From assembly GCA_030836155.1 (NCBI GenBank), contig JAURQI010000043.1, forward strand, positions 1 to 34,786: a stretch of 34,786 bases of DNA, in the 5' to 3' direction. Below the pieces are notes generated by a model that was given only the letters and a program-made list of their open reading frames with translations, did no database searches and had not been told where the DNA came from. The translations under genes and the position numbers were made by a program. The DNA comes from Crocinitomix sp. Lineage in GTDB: Bacteria > Bacteroidota > Bacteroidia > Flavobacteriales_D > Crocinitomicaceae. Position 1 is the first letter of the stretch. Each line of letters begins with the position of its first letter. Below, one piece after another: positions 16,844 through 24,971 of the stretch.

Positions 16844-16859
16844 ATCTCAGAACTGAGAT
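16844..16859. repeat. 7-bp inverted repeat between nfu and the reductase gene
   Basis: ATCTCAG and CTGAGAT are separated by two bases, forming a perfect dyad. It lies between the nfu stop and the predicted reductase promoter. It lacks a good T tract on the minus strand, so an operator or weak terminator are both possible. Function not established. Confidence 0.4.
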
Positions 16860-16889
16860 TTGTTCATTGAAAAAATGAGCGTCATCATA

Positions 16890-17117
16890 TTAAACTGCTT
16901 CAACGCGAATGATTTCAGGAATAGCATTTTTGATCGACTCTTCAATTCCGGCCTTCAGTGTCATGTGACTCATAGCGCAAGTTTCACAGGCACCGATCAG
17001 TTTCACCCGAACAACCTGATCATCGGTCAACTCAACAAACTCCACATCACCACCGTCCTTTTGTAGAAAAGGTCTAATTGATTGTAATGCGATTTCTATC
17101 TTTTCCTGAGCTTCCAT
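16890..17117 (-). CDS. NifU-like Fe-S scaffold/carrier domain protein
   Basis: A 75-residue single-domain NifU C-terminal (Nfu) protein. It carries FLQKDGGDVEFV near the start and the cluster-binding GACETCAM (CxxC). It is expected to hold or transfer a [4Fe-4S] cluster to client proteins. The track ORF starts at 17216, but the ATG at 17117 gives the canonical MEAQEKIEIALQSIRP start. It begins one base after the Mrp stop, so the two are translationally linked. Confidence 0.93.
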   Translation of the reverse strand: MEAQEKIEIALQSIRPFLQKDGGDVEFVELTDDQVVRVKLIGACETCAMSHMTLKAGIEESIKNAIPEIIRVEAV

Positions 17118-17118
17118 G

Positions 17119-18186
17119 TTATTCTTTTTCAATCTGTTCCACAAATTTACGAACAAATTCATCAAATACACGTGAAGAAACCGTATTATCCTGTAAAACT
17201 GCTGGTCTTCCCACATCTCCTGCTTCCCTTACACTTTCGATTAGCGGCAATTGCGCCAATAAAGGCACCTTCATTTGTTCAGCCAAGTTCTTTGCTCCGT
17301 CTCTACCAAAAATATAGTATTTATTATCTGGCAGCTCTTCAGGTGTAAAATAGGCCATATTCTCAACCACACCCAATACAGGTACTTTCAATGAGTCCAT
17401 ACGGAACATATTAATTCCTTTTCTTGCATCTGCCAAAGCGACCTCTTGTGGAGTACTTACAATGACAACACCGCTTAAAGGAACATTCTGAACCAAAGTT
17501 AAATGAACATCACCCGTTCCGGGAGGAAGATCCACAATCATATAATCCAATTCACCCCAATCGGCATCCTTAAACATTTGATTTAGCGCCTTCGTCGCCA
17601 TTGGCCCTCTCCATACAACAGCCTGATCAGGGTCTGAGAAAAACCCTATTGATAAAATTTTAACCCCATAAGAGGTGATCGGTTCGATTAATGTTTTACC
17701 ATCCTTTTCAATTCCTGTCGGACGCTGTCCAACTACATCAAACATTGTTGGCATTGAAGGACCATAAATATCAGCATCAACTAAACCTACTTTATAACCT
17801 TGTTTCGCCAAACCAGCTGCTAGGTTCGCCGTTACTGTTGATTTTCCAACTCCACCTTTACCACTCGCTACAGCAATAATATGCTTCACGTCGGACAAGA
17901 TCGCGCGTACCTCAGGCTCTTTCTCTTTGGGCAAAGGAACTAAAGAAACATTTGCTTCAACATCCTTTCCAAATGCTCTTTCCAAGGCAAACTCTAATGC
18001 TTCTTGCATCCGTTTTTTAGCATGCATTGCCGGATTGTAGACTTTTACTTCAAAACTTATTTGATTGTTATCTACTTTAATATCAGAAACCAAATCTAAG
18101 GTGATAATATCCTTTTTAAGATCCGGTTCAATAACCTTTTTTAAGGCCTCTTTAACTTTATCTAGTGTAATATTTTGATCTGTCAT
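17119..18186 (-). CDS. Mrp/NBP35-family ATPase, Fe-S carrier
   Basis: A 355-residue protein with an N-terminal MIP18/DUF59 domain (about 1-80) and a P-loop ATPase domain with GKGGVGKST (109-117), DADIYGPSMP and DLPPGTGDVHL. The family (ApbC) loads Fe-S clusters onto apoproteins. The CxxC that many members carry after VVENMAYF is not visible here; the segment reads FTPEELPDNKYYIFG. From memory some Bacteroidota Mrp proteins look similar, but this was not checked. The ATG at 18186 is used rather than the longer ORF start, which runs into the neighbouring gene. Nfu follows directly. Confidence 0.92.
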   Translation of the reverse strand: MTDQNITLDKVKEALKKVIEPDLKKDIITLDLVSDIKVDNNQISFEVKVYNPAMHAKKRMQEALEFALERAFGKDVEANVSLVPLPKEKEPEVRAILSDVKHIIAVASGKGGVGKSTVTANLAAGLAKQGYKVGLVDADIYGPSMPTMFDVVGQRPTGIEKDGKTLIEPITSYGVKILSIGFFSDPDQAVVWRGPMATKALNQMFKDADWGELDYMIVDLPPGTGDVHLTLVQNVPLSGVVIVSTPQEVALADARKGINMFRMDSLKVPVLGVVENMAYFTPEELPDNKYYIFGRDGAKNLAEQMKVPLLAQLPLIESVREAGDVGRPAVLQDNTVSSRVFDEFVRKFVEQIEKE

Positions 18187-18254
18187 AATTGGTAACAAAG
18201 ATATATAATACTCAACTTGTAAACATCCTGAATCGTATAATGTTTTGCTCAGAA

Positions 18255-18626
18255 CTAAAGAACCCAATGTAGTTTACCATCCATGATAAATACAATTATT
18301 AAAAAAACAATCATTAGGGCAAGATTCGACACCATGTAATATCCAATAGTAGTTTGCTCCCAAGCATCTCGATTGGGCTCTGCAACTGGATCATCAGGTT
18401 GATCAATAAGCACATGATCCTTTCTTTTTTGCTTAAGTATGGTCAAAACAGCAATTAATGTAAGCAGATTAAAAACCCCTACAATAACTAAGAAGTTTAT
18501 GAACTGTGATTTATCGAGAATAATGGTGACCCCAGCTATTAATAACCAACCCACTTCAATTAAAATGATCAACGTAAATAGTTGTTGATTACTGATCGTT
18601 CTCAGGTACTTCCTAATAGAGGCCAA
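18255..18626 (-). CDS. Small three-TM membrane protein of unknown function
   Basis: A 123-residue protein with three hydrophobic helices: LFTLIILIEVGWLLIAGVTIIL, FLVIVGVFNLLTLIAVLTIL and MVSNLALMIVFLIIVFIM. A charged loop (KQKRKDHVLIDQPDDPVAEPNRDAWE) lies between helices two and three. No family is recognised. It starts nine bases after the enoyl-CoA hydratase stop, so it is probably in the paaZ-hydratase transcript. Confidence 0.7.
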   Translation of the reverse strand: MASIRKYLRTISNQQLFTLIILIEVGWLLIAGVTIILDKSQFINFLVIVGVFNLLTLIAVLTILKQKRKDHVLIDQPDDPVAEPNRDAWEQTTIGYYMVSNLALMIVFLIIVFIMDGKLHWVL

Positions 18627-18635
18627 AGTCTTGAA

Positions 18636-19406
18636 TTATTTCTTTTTGAATGCGTTAATCGCATTCTTAGTGAAATCCGACAGGACCAATTCACCGCTCA
18701 TTGCAGCGCGTACTTTAAGCAAGTTATCCCAGTTTTCAGTTCCTTCCCAAAAGATTTCCTTTAAAAGGCGCATAGCTTCTGGATTTGAACCTGCCAATTT
18801 ATTGGCCAATGCCTCAACTCCTGCATCGAGTTCATCTACAGAATCAAAAATCTCTGCATAAAGCCCTTTTTCACGTGCCCAATCAGCCGACCTCCATTCA
18901 GTGGCATTAATTGCTAATTGTGACATAGCAGACATTCCTATTTTCCTTTGAACAGCAGGACCTACGACAAATGGACCAATACCAACAGCCAATTCAGAAA
19001 GCTTTACTGCTGAATGTTTGGTTGCCAAACAATAATCTACCGCTGAAGCCACTCCAACTCCACCTCCAACTGCCTTGCCTTGCACACGTCCAATAATCAA
19101 TTTTGGACATTTCCGGCAAGCATTTATAACGCTTGCAAAACCAGAGAAGAATACTTTTCCTGTAGCCAAATCATTAATGGAAATTAACTCGTCAAAACTT
19201 GCTCCTGCGCAAAAAGCGCGCTCACCAGTAGATTTCAAAACAATGACTTTTACTTCGTTTTTTGCGCCAACATCGGTAATCGTTTTAGCTAGTTTATTTA
19301 AAATTTTACCAGGTAAAGAATTGCTTAACGGGTGCCCAAATTCAATGGTAGCAATACCGCTATCATTAATTTCAAAATTAACGTGTCCTTGATTTATTGC
19401 GCTCAT
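18636..19406 (-). CDS. Enoyl-CoA hydratase/isomerase (crotonase) family protein
   Basis: A 256-residue crotonase-fold enzyme acting on acyl-CoA thioesters. The oxyanion-hole residues lie near GERAFCAGASFDEL and in QGKAVGGGVGVASAVDYCLAT. Of the two glutamates used by true hydratases, the second appears present (LSELAVGIGP), while the first, normally after GGGC in GGGCELA, is replaced by Gly (GGGVGVA). It may thus be an isomerase or other activity rather than a hydratase. It follows paaZ by about 36 bp and may act with it. Confidence 0.88.
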   Translation of the reverse strand: MSAINQGHVNFEINDSGIATIEFGHPLSNSLPGKILNKLAKTITDVGAKNEVKVIVLKSTGERAFCAGASFDELISINDLATGKVFFSGFASVINACRKCPKLIIGRVQGKAVGGGVGVASAVDYCLATKHSAVKLSELAVGIGPFVVGPAVQRKIGMSAMSQLAINATEWRSADWAREKGLYAEIFDSVDELDAGVEALANKLAGSNPEAMRLLKEIFWEGTENWDNLLKVRAAMSGELVLSDFTKNAINAFKKK

Positions 19407-19442
19407 GTTTTTTTTATTTGTTGTTAGTGATGAGTAGTTTTA

Positions 19443-21494
19443 TTATTTACTTTGATCGCGTTTTTTTACCATTGTCAAAATGGTTGCTATACCCACCGTC
19501 TCACCTGTTTCGTCATAAATATCAACTAAAAATTTGACGATTCCTTTGGCGATATCGGCATCATTTCTTTTCTCTTGATCTATTTTCTCCTTAACTGTGA
19601 AACGCACTCCGATTGTTGTACCGGGGTATACAGGTTTAGTAAATCGACATTCATCAATTCCATAGTTTAGAAGCACTGGCCCTTTCTTCGGTTCAACAAA
19701 CAAACCTGCTGCTTTTGACAACAGAAAATAACCATGAGCTACACGTTGTTCAAAAATCGTTTCATCCAATGAAGTGACATCCATATGTGCATAGAAGTTA
19801 TCCCCACTAACATTAGCAAAATTCACAATATCTGTTTCTGTTACTGTGTGCTTATGTGTAAATACGGTTTCTCCGACAGTCAATTCTTCAAAATGCTTTC
19901 GGAAAACATGTGGATTTGCTTCTGGTTGATCTGCTCCGATTTGGAATTGCTTCGTTAATGCCGTTATGGTTTGCGGATGACCTTGAATCGCTGTTCTTTG
20001 CATATAATGCAAGACACCTCTTTTTCCACCCATCTCTTCACCACCCCCTGCACGACCCGGGCCGCCATGAGTCAACATAGGCATCGGAGAACCATGACCA
20101 GTACTTTCACTAGCACAACGCTCATTTAACACCAAAATACGTCCATGCATAGATGCCGCATTAATCACATAATCTGTTGCAATTGAATCATCAGCCGTAA
20201 TAATTGAAGAGACCAAAGATCCTTTTCCTTTTTTAGCGATTGTAACTGCATCTTCAATATCCTTATATGGCATCAAAGTAGATACAGGTCCAAAACATTC
20301 AATATTATGAACCCCTACCTTATTGTGCGGGTCTTCATTTCTAAATACAATTGGCGAGAAGAATGCTCCAGCTTCTTTGTTTGCACCTATCACATCAAAT
20401 TGATCAAGATCACCGATAACGATATCTTGTTCCTCCATCAATAATTCCACATTTGCACGAACGCGCTCAACTTGTAGTTTAGTTGCCAGAGACCCCATTC
20501 GAACTGACTTATCTGCAGGGTCTCCTATCGTGTTTTTGGCTAAACGCTTGGCCAGGGCACCTTGAACATCATCCATCAATTCTTCAGGAACGATAATCCG
20601 TCTTACTGCCGTACATTTTTGACCTGCTTTGACGGTGATTTCTCGCTGAACTTCTTTTATAAAAATATCAAATTCAGGAGTTCCTGGCATAGCATCTTTA
20701 CCCAAAATAGCCGCGTTTAGTGAGTCCGCCTCTAAATTAAATGGCACAGAATTATCAACAATACTCGGTAAATTTTTCAATACTTTGCCGGTCGCTGCTG
20801 AACCGGTAAATGTGACGATATCTTCATTCGTAACGTGATCTAAAATACCTCTACCTAAACCGACAACTAATTGAAGAGCGCCTTCAGGCAGAATTTTAGA
20901 ATCAATAATGTCACGCACCATTAATTCTGTTAAATAGCACGTGTACTCTGAGGGTTTAACGACAGCAGGAACACCAGCCAATAAGTTTACAGCAATCTTT
21001 TCAAGCATACCCCAAATCGGGAAATTAAAAGCATTGATATGTATTGCCACCCCTTCTTTTGGGACCATGATATGGTGCCCAATAAAAGATCCTCCTTTTG
21101 AGAGCGGAACGGCATCTCCATCTACATAATAAGGTAAATCTGGAAATTGTCGTCTCAAAGATGCATTCGCAAACAAGTTTCCGATTCCACCTTCAATATC
21201 TATCCAAGAATCAACGCGAGTAGCGCCTGTCGCTGCACTTAACTCATAATATTTTCGCTTATTCTTCAGAAGAAATAATGCCAACTCTTTAAGCATCAAA
21301 CCACGCTGCGGAAAAGTCATTTTCCGTAATGTTCGACCTCCTTTTTCGCGAGCGTAATCCATGATCTTGGCGTAATCTAAGCCCGCTGATGAACATATTC
21401 CTATCTGTTCGCCTGTAATGGCATGAAATAAATCTGTCTCTGAACCTTCTCCACTAACCCACTCTCCGTATGCGTAATTTTGATACGTTTTCAT
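19443..21494 (-). CDS. paaZ: PaaZ-like bifunctional oxepin-CoA hydrolase/3-oxo-5,6-dehydrosuberyl-CoA semialdehyde dehydrogenase
   Basis: In phenylacetate degradation PaaZ opens the oxepin-CoA ring with its C-terminal hot-dog hydratase domain and oxidises the resulting aldehyde with its N-terminal dehydrogenase. The dehydrogenase domain has NLEADSLNAAIL (Glu255) and GQKCTAVRR (Cys294), the expected catalytic pair. The MaoC-like domain has NVSGDNFYAH with Asp565 and His570. The 683-residue length is normal. No paaABCDE, paaK or paaG/H/J genes are in the window, so the rest of the pathway must be elsewhere or missing. Confidence 0.9.
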   Translation of the reverse strand: MKTYQNYAYGEWVSGEGSETDLFHAITGEQIGICSSAGLDYAKIMDYAREKGGRTLRKMTFPQRGLMLKELALFLLKNKRKYYELSAATGATRVDSWIDIEGGIGNLFANASLRRQFPDLPYYVDGDAVPLSKGGSFIGHHIMVPKEGVAIHINAFNFPIWGMLEKIAVNLLAGVPAVVKPSEYTCYLTELMVRDIIDSKILPEGALQLVVGLGRGILDHVTNEDIVTFTGSAATGKVLKNLPSIVDNSVPFNLEADSLNAAILGKDAMPGTPEFDIFIKEVQREITVKAGQKCTAVRRIIVPEELMDDVQGALAKRLAKNTIGDPADKSVRMGSLATKLQVERVRANVELLMEEQDIVIGDLDQFDVIGANKEAGAFFSPIVFRNEDPHNKVGVHNIECFGPVSTLMPYKDIEDAVTIAKKGKGSLVSSIITADDSIATDYVINAASMHGRILVLNERCASESTGHGSPMPMLTHGGPGRAGGGEEMGGKRGVLHYMQRTAIQGHPQTITALTKQFQIGADQPEANPHVFRKHFEELTVGETVFTHKHTVTETDIVNFANVSGDNFYAHMDVTSLDETIFEQRVAHGYFLLSKAAGLFVEPKKGPVLLNYGIDECRFTKPVYPGTTIGVRFTVKEKIDQEKRNDADIAKGIVKFLVDIYDETGETVGIATILTMVKKRDQSK

Positions 21495-21651
21495 TCTATA
21501 ATTTTTCTGTTATTGTCTATAAACTTGGGGCAAATAATAGCCTTAAAGGTAGTTATTTTTGATCAATCCTTAAGGAGATATTTTATACAAAACGAAGTGT
21601 CTTACGTCTAAAATGATGAATACTTAACTCATCTATTTAGTAAGAAACGAA

Positions 21652-23367
21652 TTAACGTAAAACCTTAATTATATGGGTCTGATCATCTGCTGAAACTGCT
21701 GTCAATAAATAAACACCTTGCGCTAAGTCAGCCACGTTAATTTGCAATGATTCATTAGCTTTAAGTGTATGTGATCGGCTATACACAACTTTTCCAGTAG
21801 CATCTATTAAAGTTAGGTTTAATAAGTCTTCATCTGATTGAATATTAAGCACATCAGTTGCAGGATTGGGATAAACGCTAATCTTCGTTTCAGCGGTTAG
21901 CAAACCGAGACCAACAATTCCTACATTCTTTTCGAATGTTTGAGCGCAATCAATATCATTCGTGACTTCCAGCGATACATTGTATGAACCGTTATCGGCA
22001 TATATATGTGTTGTAGAGAATTCGATGGAGGTTGTTCCGTCATCAAAATCCCAAAAATAATCAGAACCACCAGTTGACTCATTTACAAATTCTACGGTGT
22101 TAACATCGGTTATAACTTCATAAAAATCAGCCACAATCTCTTCTGATATTGAAACAAAGAATGAAATGGTATCACCAGGACATAGTATTTTATTGTATTC
22201 GACAACATGAATTTCATAATCACCCGCCTCGGTAAACATAAGCGTCAGTGTTCCGGAATTATCATCAGAAACGAGTTCAATTCCTTCTTCAGCATAAGAC
22301 CAGACGTAATGCGATGTAGCAGAATCACTGACCATAAAACTTAATGTACTTCCAAAACAAGCCGCTTGCTCCTCTTCTGAAATACGCTCTGTTCTTGGTT
22401 TGATCAATTCATAAAGAAATGTTGTCGTGTTGGGTAAAAGGGTGTCACTCCAGAAACTATTCGGAGCAGCTCCTTCAAAGGTTCCATTATCCGAACCATC
22501 CAACATATGCAATTCACCTTCAGAAGTGTAAAACTCATATTGAATACCGATGTTATCCATTCTTTCTGAAATCGGCAAGCCTCCGTACGTTTCGGGTAGC
22601 GTAAACAAACCAAATGGATGGCCGTATTCAAAAGGAACTGTTTCATCGTTTTCACCATGCATCACTAGAGCAGGTATATTATCCTCTTCGATGATTGTTG
22701 TGTCGTTGACCGCGCCCCAATAATCTAAAATCGCCATAACTTCCGAGCTGTGATCATAATCATTACCTGCACAATCTAAACATTCCAAATCATTTACCAA
22801 ACCACCACCATAAGTGCTTTCTGGTCGTTCTGCCTCTTTGTCCATATAAGCTACGTGCAAAGCAATAAAACCACCCGCAGACATCCCTCCAAAGAAGATA
22901 TAATTTGTATCTATATCGTATAAACTAGCGTTTTGTTTAAAATAGCGAACCGCAGCCTTACCATCTTGAACACCTCTATAAACTGCTCTTTCTGCACTTT
23001 CTCCATCAAGCGGATCAAATCCTTTTCGATAATCAAGTGAAGCCGTGACATAACCTTTTTGAGCGAAACTATCGCAAATAGCGACCATATTATCCACATC
23101 TTTCGAACCATTAATAAATCCACCAGAATGTGCAAAAATGATTAGAGGTCTTTTGGGATTATCGTCGCCATCAGGCATGTAGACATCCAGATTTAAATCA
23201 ATATCCCAATAAGGCCAAATCCATTGCGGTGCTTCTCCGTACTTGACATCGGTTAAACTGACCACCTCTGGATAAACCTGTTCTTGATAACGGTTGGGTA
23301 AATAGGTTTGACCAAATGCCATGGCACCAGTCAATAGGGCGAATATAAGAAGGTTGAGTTGTTTCAT
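21652..23367 (-). CDS. Secreted alpha/beta-hydrolase (esterase-like) with PKD and type-A T9SS sorting domain
   Basis: After a signal peptide (MKQLNLLIFALLTGAMAFGQ) comes an esterase/BD-FAE-like alpha/beta hydrolase domain with the oxyanion HSGGFI, nucleophile Ser163 in GGMSAGGF, a candidate acid Asp241 in GENDETVPF and His287 in GELHML. A PKD domain follows (YFWDFDDGTTS), and the C-terminus is a type-A sorting domain (ISVYPNPATDVLNIQS, IDATGKVVY, GVYLLTA). The ATG at 23367 gives a clean signal peptide. A TACATTTG element ends six bases before it. It is probably a surface esterase for plant or algal polymers, but the substrate is not shown. Confidence 0.9.
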   Translation of the reverse strand: MKQLNLLIFALLTGAMAFGQTYLPNRYQEQVYPEVVSLTDVKYGEAPQWIWPYWDIDLNLDVYMPDGDDNPKRPLIIFAHSGGFINGSKDVDNMVAICDSFAQKGYVTASLDYRKGFDPLDGESAERAVYRGVQDGKAAVRYFKQNASLYDIDTNYIFFGGMSAGGFIALHVAYMDKEAERPESTYGGGLVNDLECLDCAGNDYDHSSEVMAILDYWGAVNDTTIIEEDNIPALVMHGENDETVPFEYGHPFGLFTLPETYGGLPISERMDNIGIQYEFYTSEGELHMLDGSDNGTFEGAAPNSFWSDTLLPNTTTFLYELIKPRTERISEEEQAACFGSTLSFMVSDSATSHYVWSYAEEGIELVSDDNSGTLTLMFTEAGDYEIHVVEYNKILCPGDTISFFVSISEEIVADFYEVITDVNTVEFVNESTGGSDYFWDFDDGTTSIEFSTTHIYADNGSYNVSLEVTNDIDCAQTFEKNVGIVGLGLLTAETKISVYPNPATDVLNIQSDEDLLNLTLIDATGKVVYSRSHTLKANESLQINVADLAQGVYLLTAVSADDQTHIIKVLR

Positions 23368-23373
23368 TGCGCA

Positions 23374-23381
23374 CAAATGTA
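23374..23381 (-). promoter_or_regulatory. Candidate -7 element of the secreted hydrolase gene, very close to the ATG
   Basis: TACATTTG, an exact TAnnTTTG match on the minus strand, ends six bases before the start codon, so the transcript may be leaderless. No -33 TTG is visible. Confidence 0.4.
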
Positions 23382-23409
23382 CGAAATAAAACTTTCGTTG
23401 TAAAAGGGA

Positions 23410-24384
23410 TTAGCCCAACGTGTCAATGATTTCTGTGAGTACGTTTTTTAACTCTTTTCCTGACGCGATAATTTGCTGCGGAACTATACTTTGCTCTGAC
23501 ATACCTGGATTTGTATTGACCTCAATTAAAACTGGTGTTTCATCTTCTTTCACTATAAAATCAATTCTTGCAAGACCTTTCAAGCCCAGTCTTCTATAAA
23601 TTGCTTTTGAAGTGTCCTGAATCCTTTTTGCCAGCTCATCACTAATATCTGCTGGAGTGATCTCTGCGGATTCGCCATTGTATTTTGCGCCATAGTCAAA
23701 AAACTCGTTATGAGAAATGATTTCGGTGGTAGGCAAAGCGACGAGTTCGTTTTTCGTAGCATATAGACCACAGGTTATTTCCCTGCCAAGGACTGCCGCC
23801 TCTACAACCACTTCATCGTCCTCTTCAAAAGCTTTGGCAATGGCCTCAGGCATCTCCATTAATGTTTTGACCTTAGATATTCCAAAACTTGATCCTGCAC
23901 CATTTGGTTTAATAAAGCACGGGAAACCTATTTCATCTGCAATCTCTATTGGGTTTGGGGATTCACCTTTACGAATCAGTATAGCCTTAGATGTAGCGAT
24001 TCCGAAAGCTCTCAAAAAACTATTGCAAGCCCATTTATTATAAGTTAATGCCGAGCCAAAGACTGGCGAATTGATATAAGGCATCTGCAACATATCAAAA
24101 TAGGACTGCAAGCGACCATCTTCTCCAGGTGTTCCGTGGATGGTAATAATGATAAGGTCAAAATTGGTCTCCACTTCATTCCAAAGAAATGTAAATTTAT
24201 TCTTATCAATGGGTGAGACACTTCCACCTTTTAAAACGACATGCCAACTCTTTCTTGAGACCTCAACCATAAAAGGTTCATAAAGCTCTCTATCCAGCGC
24301 GTCGTAAATTGTTCTGGCGCTTTTTTCCGAGATTTTGTATTCTGAAGAATAACCTCCGTATACAATAGCAATTTTCTTTTTCAT
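23410..24384 (-). CDS. ddl: D-alanine--D-alanine ligase
   Basis: Joins two D-alanines with ATP for peptidoglycan precursor synthesis. The N-terminus KKIAIVYGGYSSEYKIS fits the first domain. The ATP-grasp core shows PCFIKPNGAGSSFGISKV and VEAAVLGREITCGL, and the C-terminal ARIDFIVKEDETPVLIEVNTNPGMSEQSIVPQ contains the metal-binding and substrate residues. The 324-residue length is normal. It stands between the secreted hydrolase and the LEA-2-like gene, each with its own spacing, so it is probably a separate transcript. Confidence 0.95.
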   Translation of the reverse strand: MKKKIAIVYGGYSSEYKISEKSARTIYDALDRELYEPFMVEVSRKSWHVVLKGGSVSPIDKNKFTFLWNEVETNFDLIIITIHGTPGEDGRLQSYFDMLQMPYINSPVFGSALTYNKWACNSFLRAFGIATSKAILIRKGESPNPIEIADEIGFPCFIKPNGAGSSFGISKVKTLMEMPEAIAKAFEEDDEVVVEAAVLGREITCGLYATKNELVALPTTEIISHNEFFDYGAKYNGESAEITPADISDELAKRIQDTSKAIYRRLGLKGLARIDFIVKEDETPVLIEVNTNPGMSEQSIVPQQIIASGKELKNVLTEIIDTLG

Positions 24385-24497
24385 ATGCTTAGAATCCTAA
24401 TGGAGCAGCAAAACAAGCCCCTCATTCATTAAACGAATGTAAAAAAAGTATAGTGCTTGAAACAGTCTAATACTGGAAAGATATTAACAGTCAATAG

Positions 24498-24971
24498 CTA
24501 GAAAAGTGAAAGAAATTCTTCAAAAGACATACTGTAGGTATAGTCCATTTTCCAGCGCATTTTAAAGACAGCCACTCCTGCTTTGAGTTTCCCTTTCAAG
24601 GTAAAATCGATGCCATCTCCTTTCATCAAGGACCAAATGGAAGAAAAGGCACTCTTAACAAACTTAGACCCATCTCCCTTTAAGACAAAAGGGTAACTTG
24701 CTTTGGTTTTTCGTTTGAGACGAATTTTTTCTTCGATTTTGACCAAACCACAATCTGTTCCTGCCACTTCTAGTCGCAGCATAGATGGTTTGATTACGAT
24801 CGCATACCAATTTGGGTTTTCAATGATATAGTCAAAGCCAATGTGAAAATTACCATCTTTTTTTTCGACTGAAAAATTCTCCATGGCGAAAAACTCAAGA
24901 TCTTTATACCAAAATCCAGCATTTGCGTAAGTGGCAAAAAACAGGAAAAGAGAAAGTATTGGCGTTTTCAT
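24498..24971 (-). CDS. Exported LEA-type 2-like protein
   Basis: A 157-residue protein with a signal peptide (TPILSLFLFFATYANA). The body contains IENPNWYAIVIKPSMLRLEVAG and a basic stretch before YPFVLKGDGS, resembling the WHy/LEA-2 fold (a beta sandwich with the NPN motif) seen in bacterial LEA14-like proteins. LEA-2-like proteins have been linked to stress or membrane roles in other bacteria, but not proven here. Its ATG overlaps the dipeptidase stop by one base (TAATG), so the two are probably translated together. Confidence 0.65.
   Translation of the reverse strand: MKTPILSLFLFFATYANAGFWYKDLEFFAMENFSVEKKDGNFHIGFDYIIENPNWYAIVIKPSMLRLEVAGTDCGLVKIEEKIRLKRKTKASYPFVLKGDGSKFVKSAFSSIWSLMKGDGIDFTLKGKLKAGVAVFKMRWKMDYTYSMSFEEFLSLF

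Noticed and set aside
17119-18267. 382-residue version of the Mrp gene
   Set aside because: The first 27 residues have no family match and overlap the small membrane protein gene; the ATG at 18186 gives the usual start.
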